Assembly (NCBI GenBank): GCA_964458015.1 | Contig: CAYWGR010000045.1 | Coordinates: 1-32,898 of the forward strand | DNA: 32,898 nucleotides | Direction of reading: 5' to 3' | Source: CAYWGR01 sp964458015 | GTDB lineage: Bacteria > Planctomycetota > Planctomycetia > Pirellulales > Thermoguttaceae | In this document: piece by piece, positions 26,701 to 32,898 of the stretch | Layout: each line of letters begins with the position of its first letter | Numbering within the stretch: the stretch's first letter is position 1 | Position numbers and translations under genes: made by a program | Notes under the pieces: model-generated | The model's input: the letters and a program-made list of their open reading frames with translations, nothing else | What the model was told of the DNA's origin: nothing | Databases searched by the model: none

Positions 26701-26950
26701 CCCCGTCATCATGACCTCGCTGGCGTTCTTTTTCGGCACGCTGCCCCTGGCCGTCGCCACGGGCGCCGGCGCCGGCGCGATGAACGCCATCGGCACCGCC
26801 GTCACCGGTGGTATGCTCTCGGCAACCTTCATCGACTTGATCTTCATCCCGCTGTTCTTCGTCCTGGTCTGCAACATCTTCTCACGAGAAGAGAAACCAT
26901 TGCCCGCCGAATCAACCTCCACTCCGTGGAATGTCCCGGAATTGAGTTGA
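23765..26950 (+). CDS. RND multidrug efflux pump, inner-membrane subunit (AcrB/MexB, HAE1 type)
   Basis: The 1061-residue protein is full length for AcrB-type pumps. It starts with the family sequence FFLDRPVFAWVIAIILM (first membrane helix), followed by the porter subdomains, membrane helices 2-6, a second periplasmic region and helices 7-12. The proton-relay residues are present: Asp408/Asp409 in GLLVDDAIVVVENVER and Lys947 in STKNAILIVQF, which match Asp407/Asp408 and Lys940 of E. coli AcrB. It would export hydrophobic compounds by proton antiport as a trimer with the adaptor and a TolC-like channel. GGAGAAG (23753-23759) supports the ATG. It is co-oriented with the interrupted adaptor gene 17 bases upstream. 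Its 3' end overlaps the convergent acr3 gene by 39 bases. Substrates are unknown. Confidence 0.95.
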   Translation: MLSKFFLDRPVFAWVIAIILMVLGGLGIYNLPISQYPPIAPPSISIDSFYPGASAETVENSVTQIIEQKMTGFDDMLYLSGTSDSAGSSRIELTFKPGTDPDLAWAKVQNKLQLAMASLPNVVQQTGVSVNKSTRNYLIIVGLVSEDGSMDGNDLRDYAQSNLEKVLSRIPGVGEVTNFGSQYAMRVWLDPNKLTNYQLTIADVNQALKSYNVEVSAGQFGGMPAVKGQRLNTSIVVQNLLQTPEEFAAIPIRTNPDGSVVRIRDVGRTELGTESYDIQAFYNGKPSAAMAIRQAPGANALETANAVKKKLDEMSSFFPRGMKVVYPYDTTPFVRVAIHEVVKTLFEAVFLVFLVMYLFMGNIRATLIPTIAVPVVLLGTFAALSMFGFSINMLTMFAMVLAIGLLVDDAIVVVENVERIMAEEGLSPREATAKSMEQITSALIGIGLVLSAVFGPMAFFPGSTGVIYRQFSITIIASMLLSVVVALILTPVLCATFLKPVGKGHEPAENSFFLLRPFFLWFDRIFYWIRDRYIQLVRLSIGRALRYVFLVFYVMLVGAVGLLYVRLPSAYLPDEDQGILMCQVLMPTGSTLEQTQAIATQAADYFMKDEAEAVESCMTISGIGFSGRSQNNAMIFVKLKDWSLRDRADLKSKAVSGRAMAAFSKIRNAMVFAFPPPAVLELGNARGVDFQLLDRGGIGHTALMNARNQLLGMAAQDPRLTSVRPNGMEDVSEYRVDVNWEQAGAQGVPIGAIHSTISSAFGSSYVNDFIQSGRVKRAYIQADAPYRMLPQDLEKLYVRNNAGKMVPYSSFASGRWTSNSPRLERFNGFPSMNIWGEPAPGRSSGEAMQAMEEIVAKLPPGTGYDWTGLSYQERMATAQGPVLYAFSILVIFLCVAALYESWTIPFVNLLMLPLGVFGALVATSARGLSNDVYFQIGFLTTLGLSTKNAILIVQFIKEQQRRGYGLMDATLAAVKTRFRPVIMTSLAFFFGTLPLAVATGAGAGAMNAIGTAVTGGMLSATFIDLIFIPLFFVLVCNIFSREEKPLPAESTSTPWNVPELS

Positions 26951-27985
26951 TTTGAAATAGGTTGCCACGTTCACCAAGCCAATCATGACGGGTACTTCGA
27001 CCAGCGGGCCGATGACCGCGGCGAAGGCCGCGCCGTGATGGATCGTGAATACCGCAACCGCCACGGCAATCGCCAACTCGAAATTGTTGCTGGCTGCCGT
27101 GAACGATAGCGTGACCGTCTTGCCATAGTCCGCCCCGATCAAGCGGCCCATGAAAAAGCTCACTAAAAACATCACCACGAAGTAAATCAACAGCGGCACG
27201 GCAATCCGCAGCACGTCGAGCGGGATCCGCACGATCTGATCGCCCTTCAGGCTGAACATGACCAGAATCGTGAACAACAAGGCGACCAATGTGATTGGGC
27301 TGATTTTCGGAATGAACGAATATTCATACCATGTGTGTCCCTTGAGCTTCAACAAAGCAATGCGTGTGAGTAGCCCCGCCAAAAACGGAATACCGAGATA
27401 GATAAATACGCTTTGTGCGATGCCGCCGATCGTGATTTTCGACAGGTCGATCTCGCCCAACTGCACGCCGATCAAAGGCGGCAACACCTTGATGAACAGC
27501 CATGCGAAAAGGCTGTAAAACAACACTTGAAAAATACTGTTGAATGCCACTAGCCCCGCACAATACTCGGTGTCGCCCTTGGCCAAATCGTTCCACACGA
27601 TGACCATTGCGATACAGCGCGCCAACCCGATCAATATCAGCCCGACCATGTATTCGGGGTATCCTTGCAGAAATACCACCGCCAAAAGGAACATCAAAAT
27701 CGGCCCAATCACCCAGTTTTGCACCAATGACAGCCCTAGTACGCGCCAGTCCCGAAACACATCGCCGAGTTCCTCGTATTTTACTTTGGCCAACGGCGGA
27801 TACATCATCAAAATCAACCCCAGGGCAATGGGGATGTTCGTCGTACCGACCTGAAAGCGGTTAAAAAAACTCTCGATACCCGGAAAGAAGTATCCCCAGG
27901 CGACGCCGACCGCCATCGCCAGAAAAATCCACACCGTCAGATAACGGTCGAGAAACGAGAGCTTTTGAATATTGTTCTGATGCAT
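26912..27985 (-). CDS. acr3: ACR3 family arsenite efflux transporter
   Basis: This 357-residue integral membrane protein has about ten hydrophobic segments. The ACR3 signature GLARCIAMVIVWNDLAKGD contains the conserved cysteine needed for arsenite transport, and FTAASNNFELAIAVAV is also typical. It extrudes As(III) (and in some members Sb(III)) across the inner membrane. The start at 27985 is preceded by GGAAAGGA and lies one base after the arsC stop (27987), implying translational coupling. A longer in-frame extension to 28132 lies inside arsC and has no homology. It is the last gene of the arsR-arsC-acr3 operon. Its stop lies inside the end of the convergent RND pump gene. Confidence 0.94.
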   Translation of the reverse strand: MHQNNIQKLSFLDRYLTVWIFLAMAVGVAWGYFFPGIESFFNRFQVGTTNIPIALGLILMMYPPLAKVKYEELGDVFRDWRVLGLSLVQNWVIGPILMFLLAVVFLQGYPEYMVGLILIGLARCIAMVIVWNDLAKGDTEYCAGLVAFNSIFQVLFYSLFAWLFIKVLPPLIGVQLGEIDLSKITIGGIAQSVFIYLGIPFLAGLLTRIALLKLKGHTWYEYSFIPKISPITLVALLFTILVMFSLKGDQIVRIPLDVLRIAVPLLIYFVVMFLVSFFMGRLIGADYGKTVTLSFTAASNNFELAIAVAVAVFTIHHGAAFAAVIGPLVEVPVMIGLVNVATYFKSTQFRDIPRSGG

Positions 27986-27986
27986 T

Positions 27987-28424
27987 TCATCCTTTCCTTC
28001 GTTCCAACAAAGACTCGGGTAACCCCAAAACAAACTCCTTGATTTCATCCCGAACACGACGATACGGGGCCAATCGTTCGTCTTGGGTCCGGGCATCGGC
28101 CGCCATGCGCGGCGGATCGTCGAAGCCGACATGGAGCATCTTCGCTCCGCCGGAAAACACCGGACACGATTCGGCGGCGTGTCCGCAGACAGTCACCACA
28201 TAATCAAACGCAACATCGCGATATTCATCCACCAGTTTGGAACGCTGGCCCGAAATATCGACGCCGGCCTCGGCCATCACTTTTACGGCATCTGGATTCA
28301 GGCCATGTGTTTCAATACCCGCGGAATAGGCAGCGATCTGATCTTCCTTCAAATGCCGAGTCCACCCTTCCGCCATCTGACTTCGGCATGAATTGCCCGT
28401 GCAAAGAAACAGAACTTTTAACAT
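27987..28424 (-). CDS. arsC: Arsenate reductase, thioredoxin-coupled (LMW-PTP fold)
   Basis: The 145-residue protein has the P-loop CTGNSCRS (Cys8 nucleophile, Arg14) at its N-terminus and the redox cysteines Cys80 and Cys87 in VTVCGHAAESCPVF. This is the three-cysteine pattern of S. aureus-type ArsC (Cys10/82/89). The loop HVGFDDPP supplies the general acid Asp. It reduces arsenate to arsenite, with electrons probably from thioredoxin. Its start overlaps the end of arsR by seven bases, and its stop is one base from the acr3 start, so the three are tightly coupled. Confidence 0.95.
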   Translation of the reverse strand: MLKVLFLCTGNSCRSQMAEGWTRHLKEDQIAAYSAGIETHGLNPDAVKVMAEAGVDISGQRSKLVDEYRDVAFDYVVTVCGHAAESCPVFSGGAKMLHVGFDDPPRMAADARTQDERLAPYRRVRDEIKEFVLGLPESLLERRKG

Positions 28425-28780
28425 CGGCTATGCTTCCTGCAAAGTTTTTCGGGATCGAACTGGAGAATATGTTTTAAACGCGCGGCATCGTCTCGAGTCT
28501 TGTGATCGCCCGCAAGCAGTTGATCCAACAGGGAGGTCATCTTGTCTACTTCCGGTCCCGCATCGTCCGACCGGCGATAAAATATCCATCGCTCCTGCTT
28601 GCGGCTATCCACCAATCGGGCTTGTTTGAGAATCGCGATGTGTTTGGACACCGTCGAGGGGGCGAGGCCCAGCAGTTCCGTGATTTGGCATACGCAAAGC
28701 TCTTTCGCTTTGAGAGCAACGAGAACGCGCACTCGGTTTTCGTCGGACAACGCCTTCAAGACTGCCATTAAATCGCGCAT
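28418..28780 (-). CDS. arsR: ArsR/SmtB family arsenic-responsive repressor
   Basis: The 120-residue winged-helix protein has the recognition region SDENRVRVLVALKAKELCVC followed by QITELLGLAPSTVSKHIAIL. The ELCVC motif (Cys29, Cys31) is the classical As(III)-binding site of ArsR. Two further cysteines near the C-terminus (Cys114, Cys120) could add ligands. It should repress its own operon and release DNA on binding As(III)/Sb(III). No clear ribosome binding site precedes ATG 28780; an in-frame ATG at 28768 is an alternative. It is the first gene of arsR-arsC-acr3, overlapping arsC by seven bases. Confidence 0.94.
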   Translation of the reverse strand: MRDLMAVLKALSDENRVRVLVALKAKELCVCQITELLGLAPSTVSKHIAILKQARLVDSRKQERWIFYRRSDDAGPEVDKMTSLLDQLLAGDHKTRDDAARLKHILQFDPEKLCRKHSRC

Positions 28781-28821
28781 GGGATCATTTCAGGATAATA
28801 CGTCATTTCGCCATATAACGA

Positions 28822-28850
28822 ATTATTAGGAAGCCGAACCCATTTGTCAA
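28822..28850 (-). promoter_or_regulatory. Sigma70-type promoter of the ars operon, with overlapping AT-rich operator candidate
   Basis: On the minus strand, TTGACA (complement of 28845-28850) is a perfect -35. It is followed after 17 bases by AATAAT (complement of 28822-28827), a five-of-six -10. Transcription would start near 28815, about 35 bases before arsR. The AT-rich stretch ATTCGTTATAT just downstream (28813-28823) includes ATAA-CGAA-TTAT and could be the ArsR site; the operator assignment is only a guess. Confidence 0.7.
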
Positions 28851-28904
28851 CGGCAGAGAAGAAAATCGCCTAGTTTTCTGAGCGAGGTTGATATGAGGGA
28901 GAAA

Positions 28905-30014
28905 TCAGGAATCACCCGTTGGGGAATTTCCTCGCCTTCGATACCGGTAATATGCGGCACAGGCGCCTTCTGAGGAAACCATCGGGGCGCCGAGCGGCCG
29001 TTCCGGGGTGCAATAAACGCCGAACGCCGGACAATCGTGCGGTTTTTTGTGCCCCTGCAAAATTTCGCCGGCGATGCATTCCGATGGCTCTTGCGTTTGG
29101 ATGTTTTCAACGCCGAATCGAGGCGCGGCATCGAATTTCGCATAAGATTTTCGCAAACCCAGCCCGCTGGCTGGTATCAGGCCGATGCCTCGCCATGTAC
29201 GAGGCACAACCTCGAAAACTTCGGCGATTTGTTGCAAGGCCGCACGGTTGCCTTCTGGCCGCACAATCCGGGCGTATTGATTACAAACCTCATGACGGCC
29301 CGCTTCGAGTTGTTCGACGCAAAGCAGCACGCCCTGTAGAATATCGACAGGCTCGAAGCCCGTAACGACGATAGGCACGCCATATTTTTCGGCAATAGGG
29401 CGATAATCTTCCAAGCCGGTAATGGCGCACACGTGCCCGGCCGCCAGGAAACCTTGCACACGATTGGCAGGTGAGTCGAGCACGGCACACATGGCCGGCG
29501 GGACCAAAACATGCGAAACCAGCATCGAGAAGTTTTCGAGCCCTAGCTTGGCTGCTAGAACGGCCGCCATCGCATTCGCCGGGGCGGTCGTTTCAAAGCC
29601 CACGGCGAAGAACACAACTTGCCGATCCGGATGTTTTTGGGCCAGGGTTACGGCATCGATCGGCGAGTAGACGATCCGCACATCGCCCCCTTCCGATTTC
29701 ACGGTGAACAGATCCTTCTCCGAGCCCGGCACGCGCAGCATATCGCCAAACGAACAAAAAATCACACCCGGCCTTGCGGCAATCGCCACGGCACGGTCGA
29801 TCATTTCGATGGGGGTTACGCATACCGGACAGCCGGGACCGTGGATCAGCGTAATCTCGCGTGGAAGCATTTCATCCAGTGCAAACCGGATGATCGCGTG
29901 GGTTTGACCGCCGCAGATCTCCATGATATTCCACGGCCGAGTCACGGCTTTCCGAATTGCATCGGCCAAGCGGCGAACTGTTTCGGCATTACGGTATTCG
30001 TCGAGATATTTCAT
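28905..30014 (-). CDS. hypD: Hydrogenase maturation protein HypD
   Basis: The 369-residue protein carries the HypD signatures: MEICGGQTHAIIRF (Cys34), HGPGCPVCVTP (Cys62, Cys65), the SFGDMLRVPGS loop, AVGFETTAP, and a C-terminal cluster of cysteines (SECIAGEILQG, DCPAFGVYC, SSEGACAAYY) that bind a 4Fe-4S cluster. With HypC it forms the scaffold on which the Fe(CN)2CO centre of [NiFe]-hydrogenases is built, receiving cyanide from HypE/HypF. It lies 61 bases after hypC on the same strand and is the last hyp gene seen. hypE is not between it and arsR. Confidence 0.96.
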   Translation of the reverse strand: MKYLDEYRNAETVRRLADAIRKAVTRPWNIMEICGGQTHAIIRFALDEMLPREITLIHGPGCPVCVTPIEMIDRAVAIAARPGVIFCSFGDMLRVPGSEKDLFTVKSEGGDVRIVYSPIDAVTLAQKHPDRQVVFFAVGFETTAPANAMAAVLAAKLGLENFSMLVSHVLVPPAMCAVLDSPANRVQGFLAAGHVCAITGLEDYRPIAEKYGVPIVVTGFEPVDILQGVLLCVEQLEAGRHEVCNQYARIVRPEGNRAALQQIAEVFEVVPRTWRGIGLIPASGLGLRKSYAKFDAAPRFGVENIQTQEPSECIAGEILQGHKKPHDCPAFGVYCTPERPLGAPMVSSEGACAAYYRYRRRGNSPTGDS

Positions 30015-30075
30015 GGAGAGAGGTCAGTGGTTAGGGGGCAGGTCCAAAAGGGTCGAAGTCCATCGGCGGAACTTG

Positions 30076-30384
30076 TCATTCTGATCGAGACGAGGAATTT
30101 GGAAAGGACTGGTCTGGTGATTTTTCTTCGTTCTCGGGGGCTTGCTCCTTTTTCTCCGCGGCATCCTCGATTTCTTCTAAAAACTCAAACATCTCGGCCG
30201 CTTCGGCTTCATCGAGACGGCTAATGGCGAAGCCGACGTGGACCAGCACATAGTCGCCTACCTGGGCTTCTGGCGTGTAGGCCAGACAAACCTCTTTAAG
30301 GATGCCGCCAAACTCGACTCGCCCCATCGGCAGATCGTCTTGCTTGTGGATTTCAATCAATTTACCGGGAATTCCGAGGCACAT
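30076..30384 (-). CDS. hypC: Hydrogenase assembly chaperone HypC/HybG with extended acidic tail
   Basis: The 102-residue protein starts with MCLGIPGKLIEI, where Cys2 is the essential ligand for the iron centre and for binding the hydrogenase large subunit. It continues with the OB-fold pattern VEFGGILKEVCLAY and VGDYVLVHVGFAISRLDEAEA. Family members are about 75-95 residues. Here a Glu-rich tail (about 72-102) follows the domain. ATG 30384 is certain because Cys must be residue 2; AAGG lies eight bases upstream. The start is 10 bases after the hypF stop. It carries the Fe(CN)2CO unit together with HypD. Confidence 0.94.
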   Translation of the reverse strand: MCLGIPGKLIEIHKQDDLPMGRVEFGGILKEVCLAYTPEAQVGDYVLVHVGFAISRLDEAEAAEMFEFLEEIEDAAEKKEQAPENEEKSPDQSFPNSSSRSE

Positions 30385-30394
30385 CGAGGAAACC

Positions 30395-32797
30395 TTATCG
30401 TTGGTGTAATGCGACGAAAATTTGTCCCAGGGCGATACCGCCATCGCCAGGCGGCGTCTCCTGTTGATTATACACGCGGAAACCGGCGTCCAACAGTCGG
30501 GCGGCAACCCGTTCGAGCAGCAATCGGTTTTGGAAACAGCCGCCGGTGAGCACGACAGGCATCCGTTTGGATGTGTCTAAATCCCGAGCCACCGCCACGG
30601 CCATTTCTGCAAGGCCGTTATGGAACCTGGCACTGATATATCCCACGGATGCACCGGCCGCACGGTCGGCCAAAATCGACCGGATGGTCGGTTCCCAATC
30701 AATGACCAATGCTCCATCGGCATCTTTCCGGCTGAACGACATTGTATAGGCAGATTGCTCCGACTCGTCGGCGGCAAATTCCAAGGCCATGGCCGCATGA
30801 CCCTCGAAGCTAATCACCGCCGGCAGGCCGCAGATTGCCGCAACGGCGTCGAATAGTCGGCCCATGCTACTGGTGCGCGGTGCATGGATGCGCCGGCATA
30901 ACATCGACAACAGACCGTCCAACTCATTCTTGCTAAACAACGTTGCCACATGCTCTGCGGCATTTGGCCCAAACAATTCAAAAAGAACACCCAACGCCGA
31001 GCGGCGCGGCTCGCGTGCGGCACGATCTCCGCCGGGCAAAGCGAAGGTGCGAAGATGCGCGGCACGACGAAATTCCGCTCCCTCGCAAATTAACGCCTCG
31101 CCGCCCCAAATCGTACCGCCGGGGCCATAGCCGGTGCCGTCCCAAGAGAACCCCAACACAGGCCCCTGCAAGTGATGCTCGGCCATACATGCCGCCACAT
31201 GGGCGTGATGATGTTGAACCCGCACCAGCGGAACGTTCCATTGCCCCGCAAGCTGTTCGGCATATTGTGTGGAAGCATAATCGGGATGCATATCGCAGGC
31301 AATCATCTCGGGCATAGCCTGGAAGAATTTCAGCAGATCATCCGTTGATCGGCGAAACACCTCAACGCTCAAAACACTGTCTAAATCGCCGATGTGCGAA
31401 CTCATGACAACCGGCGCAGTGGATATGCACGCTTTTTCGGAAAGCGACGTATGCCGGCTCTCATGCAGCCCGCCGAGCACCAAAGCAACCGTGTTTTTTA
31501 GATGCCCGCCAACCGCGAGAATTGTGGGCGTTTGCTCCGATTGACAAGGCATTTCGAGAGGCAACGGGGCAAAACCACGCGCGCGGCGCAACACTTGGCG
31601 CCCTAAGGAAACGAAACGAACGATCGAGTCATCCGTCGGGCGAAGAATCGGCCGGTTGTGCGTCAACAGGACGTCGGCAATCGAACCGAGCCGCGCGACG
31701 GCCTCGTCCGTGTCGATCACCATCGGCTCTTCCGAAAGATTGCCGCTCGTGCAAATAATTGGTCGCTGTACCGCCGTCATCAGCAGATGATGCAGCGGCG
31801 TGTAGGGCAGCATGACGCCAAGGAATGGATTGCCGGGAGCAACGAGAGACGAGATGCCAGGAGCCAGGGGTGAGGGATGGATTTGCCTCAGCAATACAAT
31901 AGGTGCGCGATGCGATTCAAGCTCGCAGGCTTCCTCCTCGGAGACTTGGCAGTAACGCCGCACATCGTCGAGCGTCGGTATCATCACGGCAAAAGGTCGG
32001 TCGGGACGGCGTTTGCGCTCGCGCAGCCGTGCAACCGCATCGCTATTTGTTGCATCCGCCAAAAGCTGGAAACCGCCAAGACCTTTCAGGGCGACGATTT
32101 GCCCCGATAAAATCGCTTGCACGGCTTGATCCAATGCGGCCTGGGCAGCAGCAATTTCCTTACCCTGGGAATCGAGCAACTGTAAAAGGGGGCCGCAATG
32201 GGGACATGCGATCGGCTGGGCATGAAATCGCCGGTCGGCCGGATTTTCGTATTCGGCCTGGCAGTCCGCGCACATCGTAAACGACGCCATCGATGTATTC
32301 GGCCGGTCGTAAGGCATTGCCTCGATAATCGACCATCGTGGGCCGCAATTCGTGCAGTTCGTAAACGGATAACCGAAACGTCGTTGTGCAGGATCGCGAA
32401 TTTCAGCCAAACACTGCTCGCAAGTCGCCAGATCGGCTGGTATCGCCGGCCTCGGCGACAACCGCTCTTCACTAGGCTGTATGACAAATGCCCCCTGCTG
32501 AACAGTATGTTCCCCGGCGTTTACCAATGGCAAATCCCGGATCTCAATCGCATCAATTCGCGATTGCACCGGGGCATCGTGGCGAAGACGCTCGACAAAT
32601 TCATCTACCGCCGCCTGATTGCCCTGCACTTCGATCCGGACAAGTGATGACTCGTTGCGAACCCAGCCCGAGAGCCGCAGTTCGCGGGCCAGATTATAAA
32701 CGAACGGCCGAAAGCCGACACCTTGGACGATGCCATGTACAGTGATGGACAAGTGGCGATTACCTTGCAGGTTCAGCTTATGCTGAAAATCAGTCAT
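30395..32797 (-). CDS. hypF: Carbamoyltransferase HypF
   Basis: The 800-residue protein has the full HypF layout. An acylphosphatase domain comes first (about 15-105, VHGIVQGVGFRPFVYNLA). Two zinc-finger motifs of CX2CX18CX2C type follow (Cys126/129/148/151 and Cys176/179/198/201). A YrdC-like domain (about 210-390, ALKGLGGFQLL and KRRPDRPFAVM) and a Kae1-like domain (about 400-800, HHHAHVAACMAEHHL, WDGTGYGPGG, LTGGCFQN, PPGDGGIALGQ) complete it. It converts carbamoyl phosphate and ATP to carbamoyl-adenylate and transfers the carbamoyl group to HypE, the source of cyanide ligands in [NiFe]-hydrogenases. ATG 32797 overlaps the hypB stop as ATGA; a GTG at 32809 is a less likely start. hypC follows 10 bases downstream. 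Confidence 0.96.
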   Translation of the reverse strand: MTDFQHKLNLQGNRHLSITVHGIVQGVGFRPFVYNLARELRLSGWVRNESSLVRIEVQGNQAAVDEFVERLRHDAPVQSRIDAIEIRDLPLVNAGEHTVQQGAFVIQPSEERLSPRPAIPADLATCEQCLAEIRDPAQRRFGYPFTNCTNCGPRWSIIEAMPYDRPNTSMASFTMCADCQAEYENPADRRFHAQPIACPHCGPLLQLLDSQGKEIAAAQAALDQAVQAILSGQIVALKGLGGFQLLADATNSDAVARLRERKRRPDRPFAVMIPTLDDVRRYCQVSEEEACELESHRAPIVLLRQIHPSPLAPGISSLVAPGNPFLGVMLPYTPLHHLLMTAVQRPIICTSGNLSEEPMVIDTDEAVARLGSIADVLLTHNRPILRPTDDSIVRFVSLGRQVLRRARGFAPLPLEMPCQSEQTPTILAVGGHLKNTVALVLGGLHESRHTSLSEKACISTAPVVMSSHIGDLDSVLSVEVFRRSTDDLLKFFQAMPEMIACDMHPDYASTQYAEQLAGQWNVPLVRVQHHHAHVAACMAEHHLQGPVLGFSWDGTGYGPGGTIWGGEALICEGAEFRRAAHLRTFALPGGDRAAREPRRSALGVLFELFGPNAAEHVATLFSKNELDGLLSMLCRRIHAPRTSSMGRLFDAVAAICGLPAVISFEGHAAMALEFAADESEQSAYTMSFSRKDADGALVIDWEPTIRSILADRAAGASVGYISARFHNGLAEMAVAVARDLDTSKRMPVVLTGGCFQNRLLLERVAARLLDAGFRVYNQQETPPGDGGIALGQIFVALHQR

Positions 32798-32898
32798 GTT
32801 TTCCGGCACTTAGCAGCCAGCCATTCCGCGGCTTCGGGTATTCCGTCGCCGCGCAGGGCCGATACTTGAAAAACGGGTGCGTCGGGCGCTAGCCGCTT
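32794..32898 (-). CDS. hypB: Hydrogenase nickel incorporation protein HypB, C-terminal fragment (continues beyond window)
   Basis: Only the last 34 codons are in the window, read from the right edge to TGA at 32796-32794. The visible sequence includes APDAPVFQVSALRGDGIPEA and ends AEWLAAKCRKT. This fits the end of the HypB GTPase domain, where a V-F-x-V-S-A-x-x-G-x-G-[IL] pattern (the G5 region) is followed by the final helix. The stop overlaps the hypF start by four bases (ATGA), as expected for a hyp operon. HypB is a GTPase/metallochaperone that inserts nickel with HypA. The call relies on this short end plus context. Confidence 0.8.
   Translation of the reverse strand, partial: KRLAPDAPVFQVSALRGDGIPEAAEWLAAKCRKT

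Noticed and set aside
27986..28132. Longer acr3 start at 28132
   Set aside because: The extra 49 residues lie within arsC in another frame and have no membrane or ACR3 character. The start at 27985 has a good ribosome binding site and gives the usual family length.
30385..30507. Longer hypC frame starting at 30507
   Set aside because: HypC requires Cys at position 2 (MCLGIP). The upstream extension lies inside hypF and has no homology.
1..32898. CRISPR arrays, insertion sequences or prophage genes
   Set aside because: No regularly spaced direct repeats, transposase or phage proteins were found on either strand.

Overview
This is a chromosomal window from a Gram-negative bacterium, most likely a planctomycete or a close relative. 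That placement is an inference. It rests on the pairing of a very large exported TPR protein with an ExbB/TolQ channel, on a DUF4912/GH57 glucan cluster, and on a giant multi-PAS hybrid kinase. No rRNA or taxonomic marker is present. A run of ten N (10808-10817) marks an assembly gap, so the order of the left part (1-10807) relative to the right part rests on scaffolding.

Left part. On the minus strand, a 1046-residue TPR protein (837-3977) is followed 29 bases later by an ExbB/TolQ-type proton channel that runs off the window (1-807). Next, on the plus strand, come tRNA-Gly(CCC), an SMP-30/gluconolactonase-like protein, a 1413-residue hybrid histidine kinase (receiver, six PAS, HisKA, HATPase, receiver, conserved-looking tail) and a YheT-type alpha/beta hydrolase. 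A gene-poor stretch of about 800 bases (10759-11562) holds the gap, a long palindromic dispersed repeat and perhaps one tiny ORF.

Central part (11563-21335). Six plus-strand genes form a probable alpha-glucan operon: three tandem GT4 glycosyltransferase paralogues, a GH57 branching enzyme, a second GH57 enzyme and a GlgX-type debranching enzyme. Only the first GT4 keeps the donor-site Arg/Lys and the E-x7-E motif. The second, fused to an N-terminal DUF4912 domain, and the third have lost them and look like pseudo-glycosyltransferases. This is the most novel feature of the window: one apparently active transferase next to two divergent, probably non-catalytic copies inside a glucan synthesis and remodelling operon. 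No GlgC, GlgP or MalQ is visible.

Right part. A TetR regulator precedes an RND efflux adaptor and an AcrB-type pump. The adaptor reading frame is cut by an in-frame TAG at 23538-23540, and 68 further in-frame sense codons of plausible adaptor C-terminus follow it. On the minus strand, converging on the pump gene, lies a compact arsR-arsC-acr3 arsenic operon with a good sigma70-type promoter. Upstream of it on the same strand is a [NiFe]-hydrogenase maturation operon, hypB(partial)-hypF-hypC-hypD. No hydrogenase structural genes are in the window.
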